Shown here: one piece after another, positions 17,271 through 26,359 of the stretch | How the letters are laid out: every line of letters starts with the position of its first letter | Numbering within the stretch: position 1 is the first letter of the stretch | NCBI RefSeq assembly: GCF_001886615.1 | Contig: NZ_CP018139.1 | Coordinates: forward strand, 3,348,001 to 3,412,000 | DNA length: 64,000 nucleotides | Direction: 5' to 3' | Source: Halomonas aestuarii | GTDB lineage: Bacteria; Pseudomonadota; Gammaproteobacteria; Pseudomonadales; Halomonadaceae | Notes under the pieces: generated by a model | The model's database searches: none | What the model was told of the DNA's origin: nothing | The model's input: the letters and a program-made list of their open reading frames with translations, nothing else | Translations under genes and position numbers: made by a program

Positions 17271-18632
17271 TCAGCGCCGGGTCGGCACCCGCATGGTGAC
17301 GAACTCCTCGGCGCCGGTGGGATGGATGCCCACGGTCGTGTCGAAGTCGGCCTTGGTGAGTCCCGCGCGGACGGCCACGGCGATCCCCTGGATCACCTCG
17401 CCGGCCTCCTCGCCCACCATGTGGGCCCCCACTACCACGTCGCTCGCATCATCGACGATCAGCTTCATCAGGCAGCGCTCGCTGCTGCCGGAGAGGGTGT
17501 GCTTCATGGGCCGGAAGTCCGCCGTGTAGACCCGGATCTCGCCGCAGGCCTCGCGGGCCTGCTCCTCGGAGAGCCCCACGGTGCCGATGTTGGGATGGCA
17601 GAACACCGCCGTGGGGATGTTGCGGTAGTCCAGCGGTGCCGGCTCGGCCTCCTCGAAGTGGTGCCTGACCAGCTGCATGGCCTCGGCCAGGGCCACCGGG
17701 GTCAGCTCGAGGCCGCCGGTCACGTCGCCGATGGCGAGGATCGAGGGCACCGAGGTCTCGAAGCGCTCGTTCACTGCCAGGTGGCCACTCTCGGTGCGGG
17801 CCACGCCCAGCTCATCGAGTCCCAGCCCGTCCAGGTGGGGGCGACGACCGGTCGCGGTCAGCACGGCATCCACCTCGAGTCGCTCGCCGTTGGTCAGGGT
17901 CACCAGCAGGCCGCCCGCGACCTTCTCGACCGATTCGATGTTGGCGTCGAAGTGCAGGTTGACGCCCTTCTTGGCCATCTCGTCCCGGGTGAACTCGCGC
18001 ACCTCCTGGTCGAAGCCGCGCAGGAAGAGCCCGCCCCGGTAGACCAGGTGGGACTCGCTGCCCAGGCCATTGAAGATGCTGGCGAACTCCACGGCGATGT
18101 AGCCACCGCCCAGCACCAGGAAGCGCTCGGGGAAGGTGTCGAGATCGAAGACCTGGTTGGAGTGGACCACCAGGTCGTTGCCGGGGAAGTCTGGCGTCCA
18201 GGGCCAGCCGCCCACGGCGACCAGGATCTTCTTGGCGCTCAGGGTCTCGCCGCCCACCTCCACGTGATGGGCATCCACCACCCGGGCCCGCCCGTTGATC
18301 AGGCGCACGTCCGCGCTGTCCAGCAGCCGCCCGTAGATGTCGTTGAGTCGCTTGATCTCGCCGATCTTGTTGTCGCGCAGGGTCGTCCAGTCGAAGCGCG
18401 GGGCCTCGGGCAGCTGCCAGCCGAAGCCGCCGGCATCCTCGAAGGCCTCGTGGAAGTGCGCCGCCTGGGAGTAGAGCTTCTTCGGCACGCAGCCGACGTT
18501 GACGCAGGTGCCCCCCAGGTAGCGGTCCTCGGCGATGGCGACCCGGGCGCCGGTGGCGGCCGCGGTGCGGGCGGCACGGACGCCGCCGGAACCCGCCCCG
18601 ATCACGAACAGGTCATAGTCGAAGTCTGACAC
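17271..18632 (-). CDS. gor: Glutathione-disulfide reductase
   Basis: Gor keeps glutathione reduced using NADPH in the cytoplasm. The 453-residue flavoprotein has the FAD motif [19 protein letters not shown], the redox-active disulfide [13 protein letters not shown], and the NADPH domain [18 protein letters not shown] followed by [11 protein letters not shown], where two arginines at the expected spots favour NADPH over NADH. The C-terminal dimer interface carries the catalytic [11 protein letters not shown]is-Glu pair. Length is standard. It is transcribed alone, divergent from the carbonic anhydrase gene. Confidence 0.96.
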   Translation of the reverse strand: MSDFDYDLFVIGAGSGGVRAARTAAATGARVAIAEDRYLGGTCVNVGCVPKKLYSQAAHFHEAFEDAGGFGWQLPEAPRFDWTTLRDNKIGEIKRLNDIYGRLLDSADVRLINGRARVVDAHHVEVGGETLSAKKILVAVGGWPWTPDFPGNDLVVHSNQVFDLDTFPERFLVLGGGYIAVEFASIFNGLGSESHLVYRGGLFLRGFDQEVREFTRDEMAKKGVNLHFDANIESVEKVAGGLLVTLTNGERLEVDAVLTATGRRPHLDGLGLDELGVARTESGHLAVNERFETSVPSILAIGDVTGGLELTPVALAEAMQLVRHHFEEAEPAPLDYRNIPTAVFCHPNIGTVGLSEEQAREACGEIRVYTADFRPMKHTLSGSSERCLMKLIVDDASDVVVGAHMVGEEAGEVIQGIAVAVRAGLTKADFDTTVGIHPTGAEEFVTMRVPTRR

Positions 18633-18792
18633 GGAAGTCTCCTGTCGAAGGGTCGGGCCATGCGTGGCCCGCAGTGAATCTCGGCGGGCATCATACCAGC
18701 CGGCGGGACGCCTCGGGAGAGTGGTTGACCCACTCCACCGGCGGGGTTACAAGAAGGCACCGAATATCCTGCCCTGCCTTCCGGAGCCTGCC

Positions 18793-19443
18793 ATGCAACA
18801 CGAGATCGAGACCCTCCTGGCCAACAACCGCGCCTGGGCGGAGAGGATGTGCCTCGATGATCCGGACTACTTTGCCCGACTGGCCAGCCAGCAGAGCCCG
18901 GAATACCTGTGGGTGGGCTGCTCCGACTCCCGGGTGCCGGCCAACCAGATCATCAACCTGCCGCCCGGCGAGGTGTTCGTTCACCGCAACGTGGCCAACC
19001 TGCTCCACCACAACGACATGAACGCCCTCTCGGTGGTCCAGTTCGCCGTGGACGTGCTCAAGGTGCGTCACATCATGGTGGTCGGCCACTACGGGTGCGG
19101 CGGTGTCCGGGCCGCCGTCATGGGTGGGGAGTGCGGCATGGTCGACTACTGGCTGCATTCGGTGCGCGAGCTCTACAGCCGCCACCGCGGCGAGCTGGAG
19201 TCGCTCCCCCTCGACGAGCAGGTGGACCGCATGTGCGAGCTCAACGTCAAGGCCCAGGTCGACAACCTGTGCCGCACCAAGATCATCCAGCGCGCCTGGC
19301 AGCGGGGCCAGCCGCTCTCGGTGCATGGCTGGGTCTACGGCCTGAGCGACGGCATCGTCTCCGACCTCGAGTGCAGCGTCCACGGTCTCGACCAGGTGGC
19401 CACCCTCTACCGCATCGATCGTGTCGTGCCCGCCGGGGACTGA
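18793..19443 (+). CDS. can: Beta-class carbonic anhydrase
   Basis: Interconverts CO2 and bicarbonate in the cytoplasm. The 216-residue protein closely follows E. coli Can: zinc ligands in GCSDSRVPANQI and HYGCGG (Cys, Asp, His, Cys), plus EVFVHRNVANLLHHNDMNAL and LSVHGWVYGLSDG. I chose the ATG at 18793 (MQHEIETLLANNRAW) because family members start here; a longer frame adds 43 arginine-rich residues. Monocistronic in appearance, divergent from gor. Confidence 0.95.
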   Translation: MQHEIETLLANNRAWAERMCLDDPDYFARLASQQSPEYLWVGCSDSRVPANQIINLPPGEVFVHRNVANLLHHNDMNALSVVQFAVDVLKVRHIMVVGHYGCGGVRAAVMGGECGMVDYWLHSVRELYSRHRGELESLPLDEQVDRMCELNVKAQVDNLCRTKIIQRAWQRGQPLSVHGWVYGLSDGIVSDLECSVHGLDQVATLYRIDRVVPAGD

Positions 19444-19490
19444 TCCGGCAGGCGTCCGGCGGGGCTCATTCGCCGGGCGCATGGCGCCTG

Positions 19491-19502
19491 TCGAAATTTC
19501 GA
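19491..19502. promoter_or_regulatory. Perfect 12-base palindrome upstream of the peptide ABC operon
   Basis: TCGAAATTTCGA lies about 90 bases before the start of the substrate-binding protein gene. A weak promoter candidate (TTGGGC, 18 bases, TATGTT) begins just after it. It may be an operator for the operon; no regulator is assigned. Confidence 0.3.
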
Positions 19503-19591
19503 TTGGGCAGCGGCGGCCGGGCTCTCTATGTTGTTAACTGGCCTGCAACGGTCATCACACCAACAACAAGTCACCCGGCATGGAACGACAC

Positions 19592-21166
19592 ATGACTCTC
19601 AAGAAGACCCTGCTGGCGAGCGTGATCGGCGCCGCCATGACCACCGCCCTGCTGCCCGCCGCGGCCAGCGCCGAGACCAGTCTGCGCATGGCCTACGACG
19701 CCGACCCCGTCTCGCTGGACATCCACGAGCAGCTCTCCGGCGGCATCCTCCAGCTCTCCCACATGACCTTCGACCCGCTGGTGCGCTGGAACAAGGACCT
19801 GACCTTCGAGCCGCGCCTGGCCACCGCCTGGGAGCAGGTCGACGACACCACCATGCGCATGACGCTGCGTGATGACGTGACCTTCCACAGCGGCAACAGC
19901 TTCACCGCCGAGGACGTGGTCTGGACCGTCGAGCGCCTCAAGCGCAGCCCGGACTTCAAGGCGATCTTCGAGCCCATCGCGAGCGTCACCGCCATCGACG
20001 ACACGACCGTGGAGTTCAAGACCAGCAAGCCCTACCCGCTGCTGCTGAACCTCGCGACCTACGTGTTCCCGATGGACAGCGCCTTCTACAGCGGCACGGA
20101 CGAGGATGGCGACCCGAAGGACGAGATCGTCAAGAACGGCAACTCCTACGCCTCGACCCATCTCTCCGGCACCGGCCCCTATGTCGTCACCGAACGCCAG
20201 CAGGGCGTGCGGATTGGCTTCGAGCGCTTCGACGACTACTGGGACGAGGACTCCCCGGGCAACGTCGACAACATCGTCATGACCCCGATCAGCGAGAATG
20301 CCACCCGCGTGGCGGCCCTGCTCTCCGGCGACGTCGACTTCATCGCCCCGGTGCCGCCCAACGACCTGGACCGGGTGCGCGAGGACGAGAACGTCCAGCT
20401 GGTGACCATGTCGGGCACCCGCATCATCCTGTTCCACATGAACCAGGAGCGCGTCGAGGCCTTCCAGGACCCGCGGGTCCGCCAGGCCTTCGCCTATGCC
20501 ATCAACCAGGAAGGTATCGCCGACCGCCTCATGAAGGGCTTCGCCACCCCGGCGGCCCAGTTCTCCCCGGCCGGCTACGCGGGCCATGTCGACAGCCTCG
20601 AGCCGCGCTATGACCTGGAGAAGGCCAAGCAGCTGATGGCCGATGCCGGCTACGAGGACGGCTTCGAGATCACCATGATGGCGCCCAACAACCGCTACGT
20701 GAACGATGCCAAGATCGCCCAGGCGGTCGCCGCCATGCTGGCGCGCATCAACGTGACGGTGGACCTCAAGACGCTGCCCAAGGCCCAGTACTGGGGCGAG
20801 TATGACGACCGCGTCGCCGACATGATGATGATCGGCTGGCACGCCGATACCGAGGACAGCGCGAACTTCCACGAGTACCTCACCGCCTGTCCGGACGCCG
20901 ACACCGGGGCCGGCCAGTACAACGCCGGCAACTACTGCAACCCGGAGCTCGACAAGCTGGTGGCCGAGGCCAACCTCGAGGTCGACCTGGCCAAGCGCGC
21001 CGAGATGCTCCAGCAGGTCGAGCAGGCGCTCTACGACGATGCCGCCTTCGTGCCGCTGCACTGGCAGGACCTGGCCTGGGCCTCGGCCTCCAACGTCGAC
21101 ATCGAGCCGGTCCTGAACGTGATGAACTTCCCCTACCTCGGGGACCTGGTCATCAACGAAGAGTAA
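19592..21166 (+). CDS. Dpp/Opp-type ABC transporter substrate-binding protein
   Basis: A 524-residue periplasmic binding protein of the peptide/opine/nickel family (SBP_bac_5). The signal peptide is LKKTLLASVIGAAMTTALLP ending ASAET. The fold is shown by MAYDADPVSLDIHEQLSGGI, LRDDVTFHSGNSFTAEDVVW, YPLLLNLATYVFPM and DPRVRQAFAYAINQEGIADR. It heads a five-gene transporter operon and probably delivers short peptides, given the peptidase gene encoded downstream. A start four codons earlier (19580) is possible. Confidence 0.92.
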   Translation: MTLKKTLLASVIGAAMTTALLPAAASAETSLRMAYDADPVSLDIHEQLSGGILQLSHMTFDPLVRWNKDLTFEPRLATAWEQVDDTTMRMTLRDDVTFHSGNSFTAEDVVWTVERLKRSPDFKAIFEPIASVTAIDDTTVEFKTSKPYPLLLNLATYVFPMDSAFYSGTDEDGDPKDEIVKNGNSYASTHLSGTGPYVVTERQQGVRIGFERFDDYWDEDSPGNVDNIVMTPISENATRVAALLSGDVDFIAPVPPNDLDRVREDENVQLVTMSGTRIILFHMNQERVEAFQDPRVRQAFAYAINQEGIADRLMKGFATPAAQFSPAGYAGHVDSLEPRYDLEKAKQLMADAGYEDGFEITMMAPNNRYVNDAKIAQAVAAMLARINVTVDLKTLPKAQYWGEYDDRVADMMMIGWHADTEDSANFHEYLTACPDADTGAGQYNAGNYCNPELDKLVAEANLEVDLAKRAEMLQQVEQALYDDAAFVPLHWQDLAWASASNVDIEPVLNVMNFPYLGDLVINEE

Positions 21167-21273
21167 CCCCGCCTCGCGCCGGCCCCGCGTGGGCCGGCGA
21201 CTCCAAACCACGACCCCTGTGACGCGCTCGCCAGGCGAGTGCGTCACCGCGTGTTGCACACGGGACGCCAGCC

Positions 21274-22320
21274 ATGATCGCCTTCCTGATCAAGCGCCTC
21301 TACCATGCCCTGCTGGTGATGTTCATCATCAGCATCATCGCCTTCGCCATCCAGGACAACCTGGGCGACCCCATCCAGCAGATGGTCGGCCAGTCGGTGC
21401 CGGAGAGCGAACGCGAGGCCCTGCGCGAGGAACTGGGTCTCAACGACCCCTTCCTGGTCCAGTACCTGCGCTTCGCGGGCAATGCCGTACAGTTCGACTT
21501 CGGCTATTCCTACACCTTCAACCAGCCGACCACCGAGGTCATCATGCGCCACCTGCCGGCGACCCTCGAGCTGGTGGCGGCCAGTACCTTCCTGATCATC
21601 GCACTGTCGATACCGATCGGCGTGTACAGCGCCATCCGGCCGCGTGCCTGGCTGTCGCGCTTCTTCATGGGGGTGTCGATCATCGGCATCTCGATACCGG
21701 TGTTCCTCACCGCCATCGTGCTGATCCAGCTGTTCGCCATCGGCGTGAGCTGGTCGCCCTTCCCCGCCGACACCGGCTGGGGAGCCTGGCTCAACGGGGT
21801 GCTCTCCACCGAGGGCGGCATGCCGGCCTACGGCCGCGGTGACCCGGTCAATGTCTTCGGCACCTGGGACACCAACTTCGCCTCGCTGACCGGGCTGACC
21901 TACCTGGTGCTGCCGGCGGTCTCGCTGGCCTCCATCATGCTGCCGCTGTTCATCCGGCTGATCCGCGCCGAGATGCTCGAGGTGCTGCAGTCCGAGTACG
22001 TGAAGTTCGCCCGGGCCAAGGGTATCTCCCTGCGCCGGATCTACTTCATCCATGCGCTGAAGAACACCATGCTGCCGGTGATCACCGTGGGCGGCGTGCA
22101 GATCGGCACCCTGGTGGCCTACACCATCCTCACCGAGACGGTCTTCCAGTGGCCGGGCATGGGCCTGATGTTCCTCAATGCCATCCAGCGCTCCGACGTG
22201 CCGCTGATCGTTACCTACCTGATGATCGTGGGGCTGATCTTCGTGATCACCAACACCCTGGTCGACCTCATCTACGGCCTCGTCAACCCCACCGTCAAGC
22301 TGACAGGGAAACCCGCATGA
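21274..22320 (+). CDS. Peptide ABC transporter permease (DppB-like)
   Basis: A 348-residue inner-membrane permease of the DppB/OppB type. It starts with the typical MIAFLIKRLYHALLVMFII helix, followed by GDPIQQMVGQSVPESERE, and has the EAA loop RAEMLEVLQSEYVKFARAKG that contacts the ATPases, and the family's TVGGVQIGTLVAYTILTETVF. About six transmembrane helices are visible. Its stop overlaps the start of the second permease (ATGA). Confidence 0.94.
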   Translation: MIAFLIKRLYHALLVMFIISIIAFAIQDNLGDPIQQMVGQSVPESEREALREELGLNDPFLVQYLRFAGNAVQFDFGYSYTFNQPTTEVIMRHLPATLELVAASTFLIIALSIPIGVYSAIRPRAWLSRFFMGVSIIGISIPVFLTAIVLIQLFAIGVSWSPFPADTGWGAWLNGVLSTEGGMPAYGRGDPVNVFGTWDTNFASLTGLTYLVLPAVSLASIMLPLFIRLIRAEMLEVLQSEYVKFARAKGISLRRIYFIHALKNTMLPVITVGGVQIGTLVAYTILTETVFQWPGMGLMFLNAIQRSDVPLIVTYLMIVGLIFVITNTLVDLIYGLVNPTVKLTGKPA

Positions 22321-23273
22321 CCACCACGAACTCTTCCATGGCAAGCGTCCCCGTGGCGAGCCGCTGGTCGCGTTTCCGCGGCTCCTACCTGTTCTACAGC
22401 TTCAAGCGCGACCCGATAGCCCAGATCAGCCTGCTGGTGTTCATCGCCCTGGTCGGGGTCGCGGTGCTGGCCCCATGGCTGGCGCCCATGGACCCCTATG
22501 ACCTCGCGCAGATCGACATCCTGGCCTCGGAGCTGCCGCCCTTCTGGGTCGACGGCAGCGACCCGGCCTACCTGATGGGCACCGATGCCCAGGGTCGCGA
22601 CCTGCTCTCCACCATCCTCTACGGCGCCCGGGTGTCGCTGGTCATCGGTTTCGGCGCCGTGGCCCTGCAGGCCCTGCTGGGGGTCAGCTTCGGGCTGCTG
22701 GCCGGCTACCTCGGCGGGCGCGTCGACGCCTTCCTGATGCGGCTGGCCGACATCCAGCTGTCGTTCTCCACCCTGATGGTGGCCATCGTGGTCGGGGCCG
22801 TGGTGAAGGCGGCCTTCGGCGGCGCCACCTACAGTGACTACGCGGTGCCGCTGCTGGTGCTGATCATCGGCCTGGCCGAATGGCCCCAGTACGCCCGCAC
22901 GGTGCGCGCCTCGGTGCTGGCCGAGCGCAGCAAGGAGTACGTGGATGCCGCGCGGGTGATGGGCTTCACGAGCCGGCGCATCATGTTCCGCCACATCCTG
23001 CCCAACACCCTGTCGCCGATCTTCGTCATCTCCACGGTACAGGTGGCCAACGCCATCATCTCCGAGGCCGCGCTGTCCTTCCTGGGACTCGGCATGCCGG
23101 AAACGCACCCGTCGCTGGGCTCGCTCATCAAGTCGGGCTTCGACTACATCCAGTCGGGCTCCTGGTGGATCACCCTGATCCCCGGGGCCGTGCTGGTCGT
23201 TCTCGTGCTGGTCATCAACCTGCTCGGCGACTGGCTGCGCGACGTCCTCAACCCGCGACTCTACAAGGGCTGA
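22317..23273 (+). CDS. Peptide ABC transporter permease (DppC-like)
   Basis: A 318-residue partner permease. It has a cytoplasmic N-terminal tail, a first helix after FKRDPIAQISLLVFIALVG, the periplasmic loop with PYLMGTDAQGRDLLSTILYG characteristic of DppC, and the EAA loop RASVLAERSKEYVDAARVMG. The ATG at 22317 overlaps the first permease stop by four bases; a longer frame upstream is out-of-frame read-through of that gene. Followed after five bases by the first ATPase. Confidence 0.94.
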   Translation: MTTTNSSMASVPVASRWSRFRGSYLFYSFKRDPIAQISLLVFIALVGVAVLAPWLAPMDPYDLAQIDILASELPPFWVDGSDPAYLMGTDAQGRDLLSTILYGARVSLVIGFGAVALQALLGVSFGLLAGYLGGRVDAFLMRLADIQLSFSTLMVAIVVGAVVKAAFGGATYSDYAVPLLVLIIGLAEWPQYARTVRASVLAERSKEYVDAARVMGFTSRRIMFRHILPNTLSPIFVISTVQVANAIISEAALSFLGLGMPETHPSLGSLIKSGFDYIQSGSWWITLIPGAVLVVLVLVINLLGDWLRDVLNPRLYKG

Positions 23274-23278
23274 TTCCC

Positions 23279-24298
23279 ATGGCACTCCTCGACGTAACCA
23301 ACCTCGACGTGCGCTTCGCCTTGCGCCGCGGTGACGTGCAGGCCCTGCGTGATGTCTGCTTCAGCCTGGAGCGTGGCGAACGCCTCGGGATCGTGGGCGA
23401 GTCCGGCGCCGGCAAGTCGGTGGCGGCCTTCAGCCTGCTCAACCTGATCGCCAAGCCCGGCTACATCGCCGGCGGCAGCATCCGCTTCGACGGCCAGGAA
23501 CTCACCGACATGAGCGACCGGGCCCTGCGCCATGTCCGCGGGCACCGCATGTCGATGATCTTCCAGGATCCGATGATGACCCTGAACCCGGTGCTGACCA
23601 TCGGGGAGCAGATGGTCGAATGCCTCAAGGCCCACCGGCGCATCTCCACCAAGGAGGCCCGGGCGATCGCCCTGCGCAAGCTCGAGCAGGTGCAGATCCC
23701 CTCCCCCTCGGCGCGCCTGGACCAGTACCCCCACGAGCTCTCAGGGGGCATGCGCCAACGGGTGATCATCGCCATCGCGCTGCTGCTCGACCCCGACATC
23801 ATCATCGCCGACGAGCCGACCACGGCGCTGGACGTGACCATCCAGGCCGAGATCATGGCGCTGCTGCTCGAACTCTGCGAGAAGCACAACGTCGGCCTGA
23901 TCCTGATCACCCACGACCTGGGCGTGGTCAGCCAGGTCACCCAGCGCATGCTGGTGATGTATGCCGGCCGGGTGATCGAGCAGGGCCCGACCCGGGAGAT
24001 CATCAACGACCCGCAGCACCCCTACACCCAGGGGCTGATCAACGCCCTGCCGCAGATGGCGACGCCGGGCAGCCGCCTCAACCAGATCCCCGGCAGCATG
24101 CCGTCCCTGGACAACCTGCCGAGCGGCTGCGCCTTCCATCCGCGCTGCGGCTTCATGACGCGCGCCGATGGCTCGACCCGCCACGCCTGCACCGACGAGG
24201 TGCCCGAGTTCGTGACCTCCGGCAACTGCCGGGTCGCCTGCCACATGGTCGCCGAGATGCTCGACCGCGAGCGCATTCCGACCGAGGAGATTCGCTGA
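23279..24298 (+). CDS. Peptide ABC transporter ATPase (DppD-like)
   Basis: A 339-residue ABC ATPase: Walker A GESGAGKS, signature LSGGMRQR, Walker B DIIIADEPTTALD and switch His in LITHDLGVV. The C-terminal extension of oligopeptide ATPases contains Cys-rich PSGCAFHPRCGFM and NCRVACHM. The ATG at 23279 directly follows the permease; the stop overlaps the next ATPase start (TGATG). Confidence 0.95.
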   Translation: MALLDVTNLDVRFALRRGDVQALRDVCFSLERGERLGIVGESGAGKSVAAFSLLNLIAKPGYIAGGSIRFDGQELTDMSDRALRHVRGHRMSMIFQDPMMTLNPVLTIGEQMVECLKAHRRISTKEARAIALRKLEQVQIPSPSARLDQYPHELSGGMRQRVIIAIALLLDPDIIIADEPTTALDVTIQAEIMALLLELCEKHNVGLILITHDLGVVSQVTQRMLVMYAGRVIEQGPTREIINDPQHPYTQGLINALPQMATPGSRLNQIPGSMPSLDNLPSGCAFHPRCGFMTRADGSTRHACTDEVPEFVTSGNCRVACHMVAEMLDRERIPTEEIR

Positions 24299-25344
24299 TG
24301 AGTTCGACAGCCCAAGCCATCGCCCCCGAGGCGGCGTCGCCGCTGCTGGAGATTCGCGGCGTGGAGAAGCGCTTCTCGCTCTCCGGCGACTTCCTCGAGC
24401 AGCTCAAGTTCAAGGGCGGCAAGCTGGTCCGTGAACAGAAACACGTGCATGCCATCAACGGCGTCGACCTGGACATCCAGCGCGGCGAGGCGCTTTGCGT
24501 GGTCGGCGAGTCCGGCTGCGGCAAGTCCACCGTGGCGCGCACCGTGATGGGCCTGCTCCATCCCAGCGCCGGCGAGATCCACTACGACGGCAAGCGCATC
24601 GACGACCTCTCCCACAAGGAGCTGATGCCCTACCGTCGCCGCATGCAGATGATCTTCCAGAACCCCTATGCGTCGCTGAACCCGCGCATGACCATCCAGC
24701 AGACCCTGGAGGAGCCGATCCGCCTGCACCACCCGGACTGGTCGCCCCAGCGGGTCAAGGAGCAGGTCGCCGAGGTGATGACCTCGGTGGGCATCGCCGC
24801 CGACTGGGGCGCACGCTATGGCCACGAGTTCTCCGGCGGCCAGCGTCAGCGCATCGCCATCGCCCGGGCGCTGGCGGTGGACCCGGAGTTCATCGTCGCC
24901 GACGAGCCGATCTCGGCGCTGGACGTGTCGATCCAGGCCCAGGTGCTCAACCTGATGATGGAGGCGCAGCAGCAGCGCAACCTGACCTACCTGTTCATCA
25001 CCCACGATCTGGCGGTGGTGGAGCATTTCGGCACCCGGGTGGCGGTGATGTACCTGGGCCGGGTCTGCGAGGTGGCGCCGACGGCGACGCTCTTCGCCCG
25101 GCCGCGTCACCCCTACACCCAGGCCCTGATGTCGGCGATCCCGCGCCTGGAGGACGACCGGCCACAGCACATCCGCCTGCAGGGCGAGGTGCCCACGCCG
25201 GTCAACCTGCCGTCGGGCTGCGTCTTCCATGGTCGCTGCCCCCACGCCAACGAGCGTTGCCGCAAGGAGATCCCGGCGCTGATCGCCAGCGACGACGGCA
25301 GCCAGGTGGCCTGCCATGCCGTGGAGGAAGGCCGGATCGACTGA
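24298..25344 (+). CDS. Peptide ABC transporter ATPase (DppF-like)
   Basis: A 348-residue second ATPase that should pair with the DppD-like subunit. It has Walker A GESGCGKST, signature FSGGQRQR, Walker B EFIVADEPISALD and FITHDLAVVEHFG. The N-terminal part has the DppF/OppF extension (SGDFLEQLKFKGGKLVREQK) and the C-terminal Cys motif PSGCVFHGRCPHANERC. Last gene of the transporter operon, followed after 61 bases by a LysR gene on the same strand. Confidence 0.95.
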   Translation: MSSTAQAIAPEAASPLLEIRGVEKRFSLSGDFLEQLKFKGGKLVREQKHVHAINGVDLDIQRGEALCVVGESGCGKSTVARTVMGLLHPSAGEIHYDGKRIDDLSHKELMPYRRRMQMIFQNPYASLNPRMTIQQTLEEPIRLHHPDWSPQRVKEQVAEVMTSVGIAADWGARYGHEFSGGQRQRIAIARALAVDPEFIVADEPISALDVSIQAQVLNLMMEAQQQRNLTYLFITHDLAVVEHFGTRVAVMYLGRVCEVAPTATLFARPRHPYTQALMSAIPRLEDDRPQHIRLQGEVPTPVNLPSGCVFHGRCPHANERCRKEIPALIASDDGSQVACHAVEEGRID

Positions 25345-25405
25345 CGCCCACGCGGGTGTGGCACAATGACGGGCCTGAACCCCGGACCCAGGCTCGAGGA
25401 AAGAC

Positions 25406-26359
25406 ATGGAACTGCGCTGGCTGGAAGACTTCATCGCCCTGGCCCGGACCCAGCACTTCTCGCGCGCGGCGGAGGAGCAGAACGTCACCCAGCCGACCTT
25501 CTCGCGACGCATCAAGCTGCTCGAGGAGGAGATGGGCGCGACCCTGGTCAACCGCCAGACCCTGCCGCTGACGTTGACGCCGTCCGGGGAGGAGTTCCTC
25601 GGGCTCTGCCAGGAGGTGACGCGACGGGTCGAGGCGACCCGTCAGCGCCTGACCCACCTGGCGGAGGAGGAGGCCGGACAGCTGCGCCTGGCGGCCCCCC
25701 AGAGCCTGCTGGCGCACTTCCTGCCCGAGTGGCTGGCCGGCTGGGCCGCCCCGCCGCCGCTGACGCCCTACCTGCGGGCCACCGGCTGGCTGGCCAGCGA
25801 CTTCTTCGAGGGCCTGTCCCGGGACGAGTGCGACCTGGTGCTCACCTACTGGCCCCGGGCCGAGGATCCACTGATGCCGGAGACCCAGGGCCTCGAGCAT
25901 CGCCGCCTCGGGTCCGAGCGGATGGTGCCCGTCTCGCTGCCCGAGCCGGACGGCCGGCCCCGCTTCGCCCTGGAGATAGGCGCTCGCTTCACCCTGCCGC
26001 TGATCGCCTACCACTCCCGAGGGATGATGCACATGGCCCTGCGCCATCACCTGCAGGGGCTTCGCGGCGCCCCGGCGTTCCGGGTGCTTCACGAGAGCAT
26101 CCAGAGCGGCAACATCCGTGAGCTGGTCGGCCTGGGCTACGGCCTCGGCTGGCTGCCCGAACGCTCCGTGCGCGACGCCCTGGACGCGGGCACCCTGGTG
26201 CGCGCCGGCGACGCCCGCTGGGAGGTGCCCCTGGAGATTCGCCTCTATCGACGCCGAGGCAACGGCCAGGCCGCCGTCGAGGCCTTCTGGGAGGCCCTGG
26301 CGAAGCGACCGCCGCTCCTCGACACGCCCCCTGACCCATCACCGGAACCCCACCCATGA
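25406..26359 (+). CDS. LysR-family transcriptional regulator, HypT-related subgroup
   Basis: A 317-residue LysR regulator. Winged helix: MELRWLEDFIALARTQHFSR, AAEEQNVTQPTFSRRIKLLE. The effector domain ends with VPLEIRLYRRRG, a phrase shared with the LysR protein encoded at 60203-61120; both resemble the HypT (YjiE) hypochlorite-responsive group. It lies between the peptide transporter and an M24 peptidase gene whose ATG overlaps its stop (ATGA), so it probably regulates this block. The ligand cannot be inferred. Confidence 0.88.
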   Translation: MELRWLEDFIALARTQHFSRAAEEQNVTQPTFSRRIKLLEEEMGATLVNRQTLPLTLTPSGEEFLGLCQEVTRRVEATRQRLTHLAEEEAGQLRLAAPQSLLAHFLPEWLAGWAAPPPLTPYLRATGWLASDFFEGLSRDECDLVLTYWPRAEDPLMPETQGLEHRRLGSERMVPVSLPEPDGRPRFALEIGARFTLPLIAYHSRGMMHMALRHHLQGLRGAPAFRVLHESIQSGNIRELVGLGYGLGWLPERSVRDALDAGTLVRAGDARWEVPLEIRLYRRRGNGQAAVEAFWEALAKRPPLLDTPPDPSPEPHP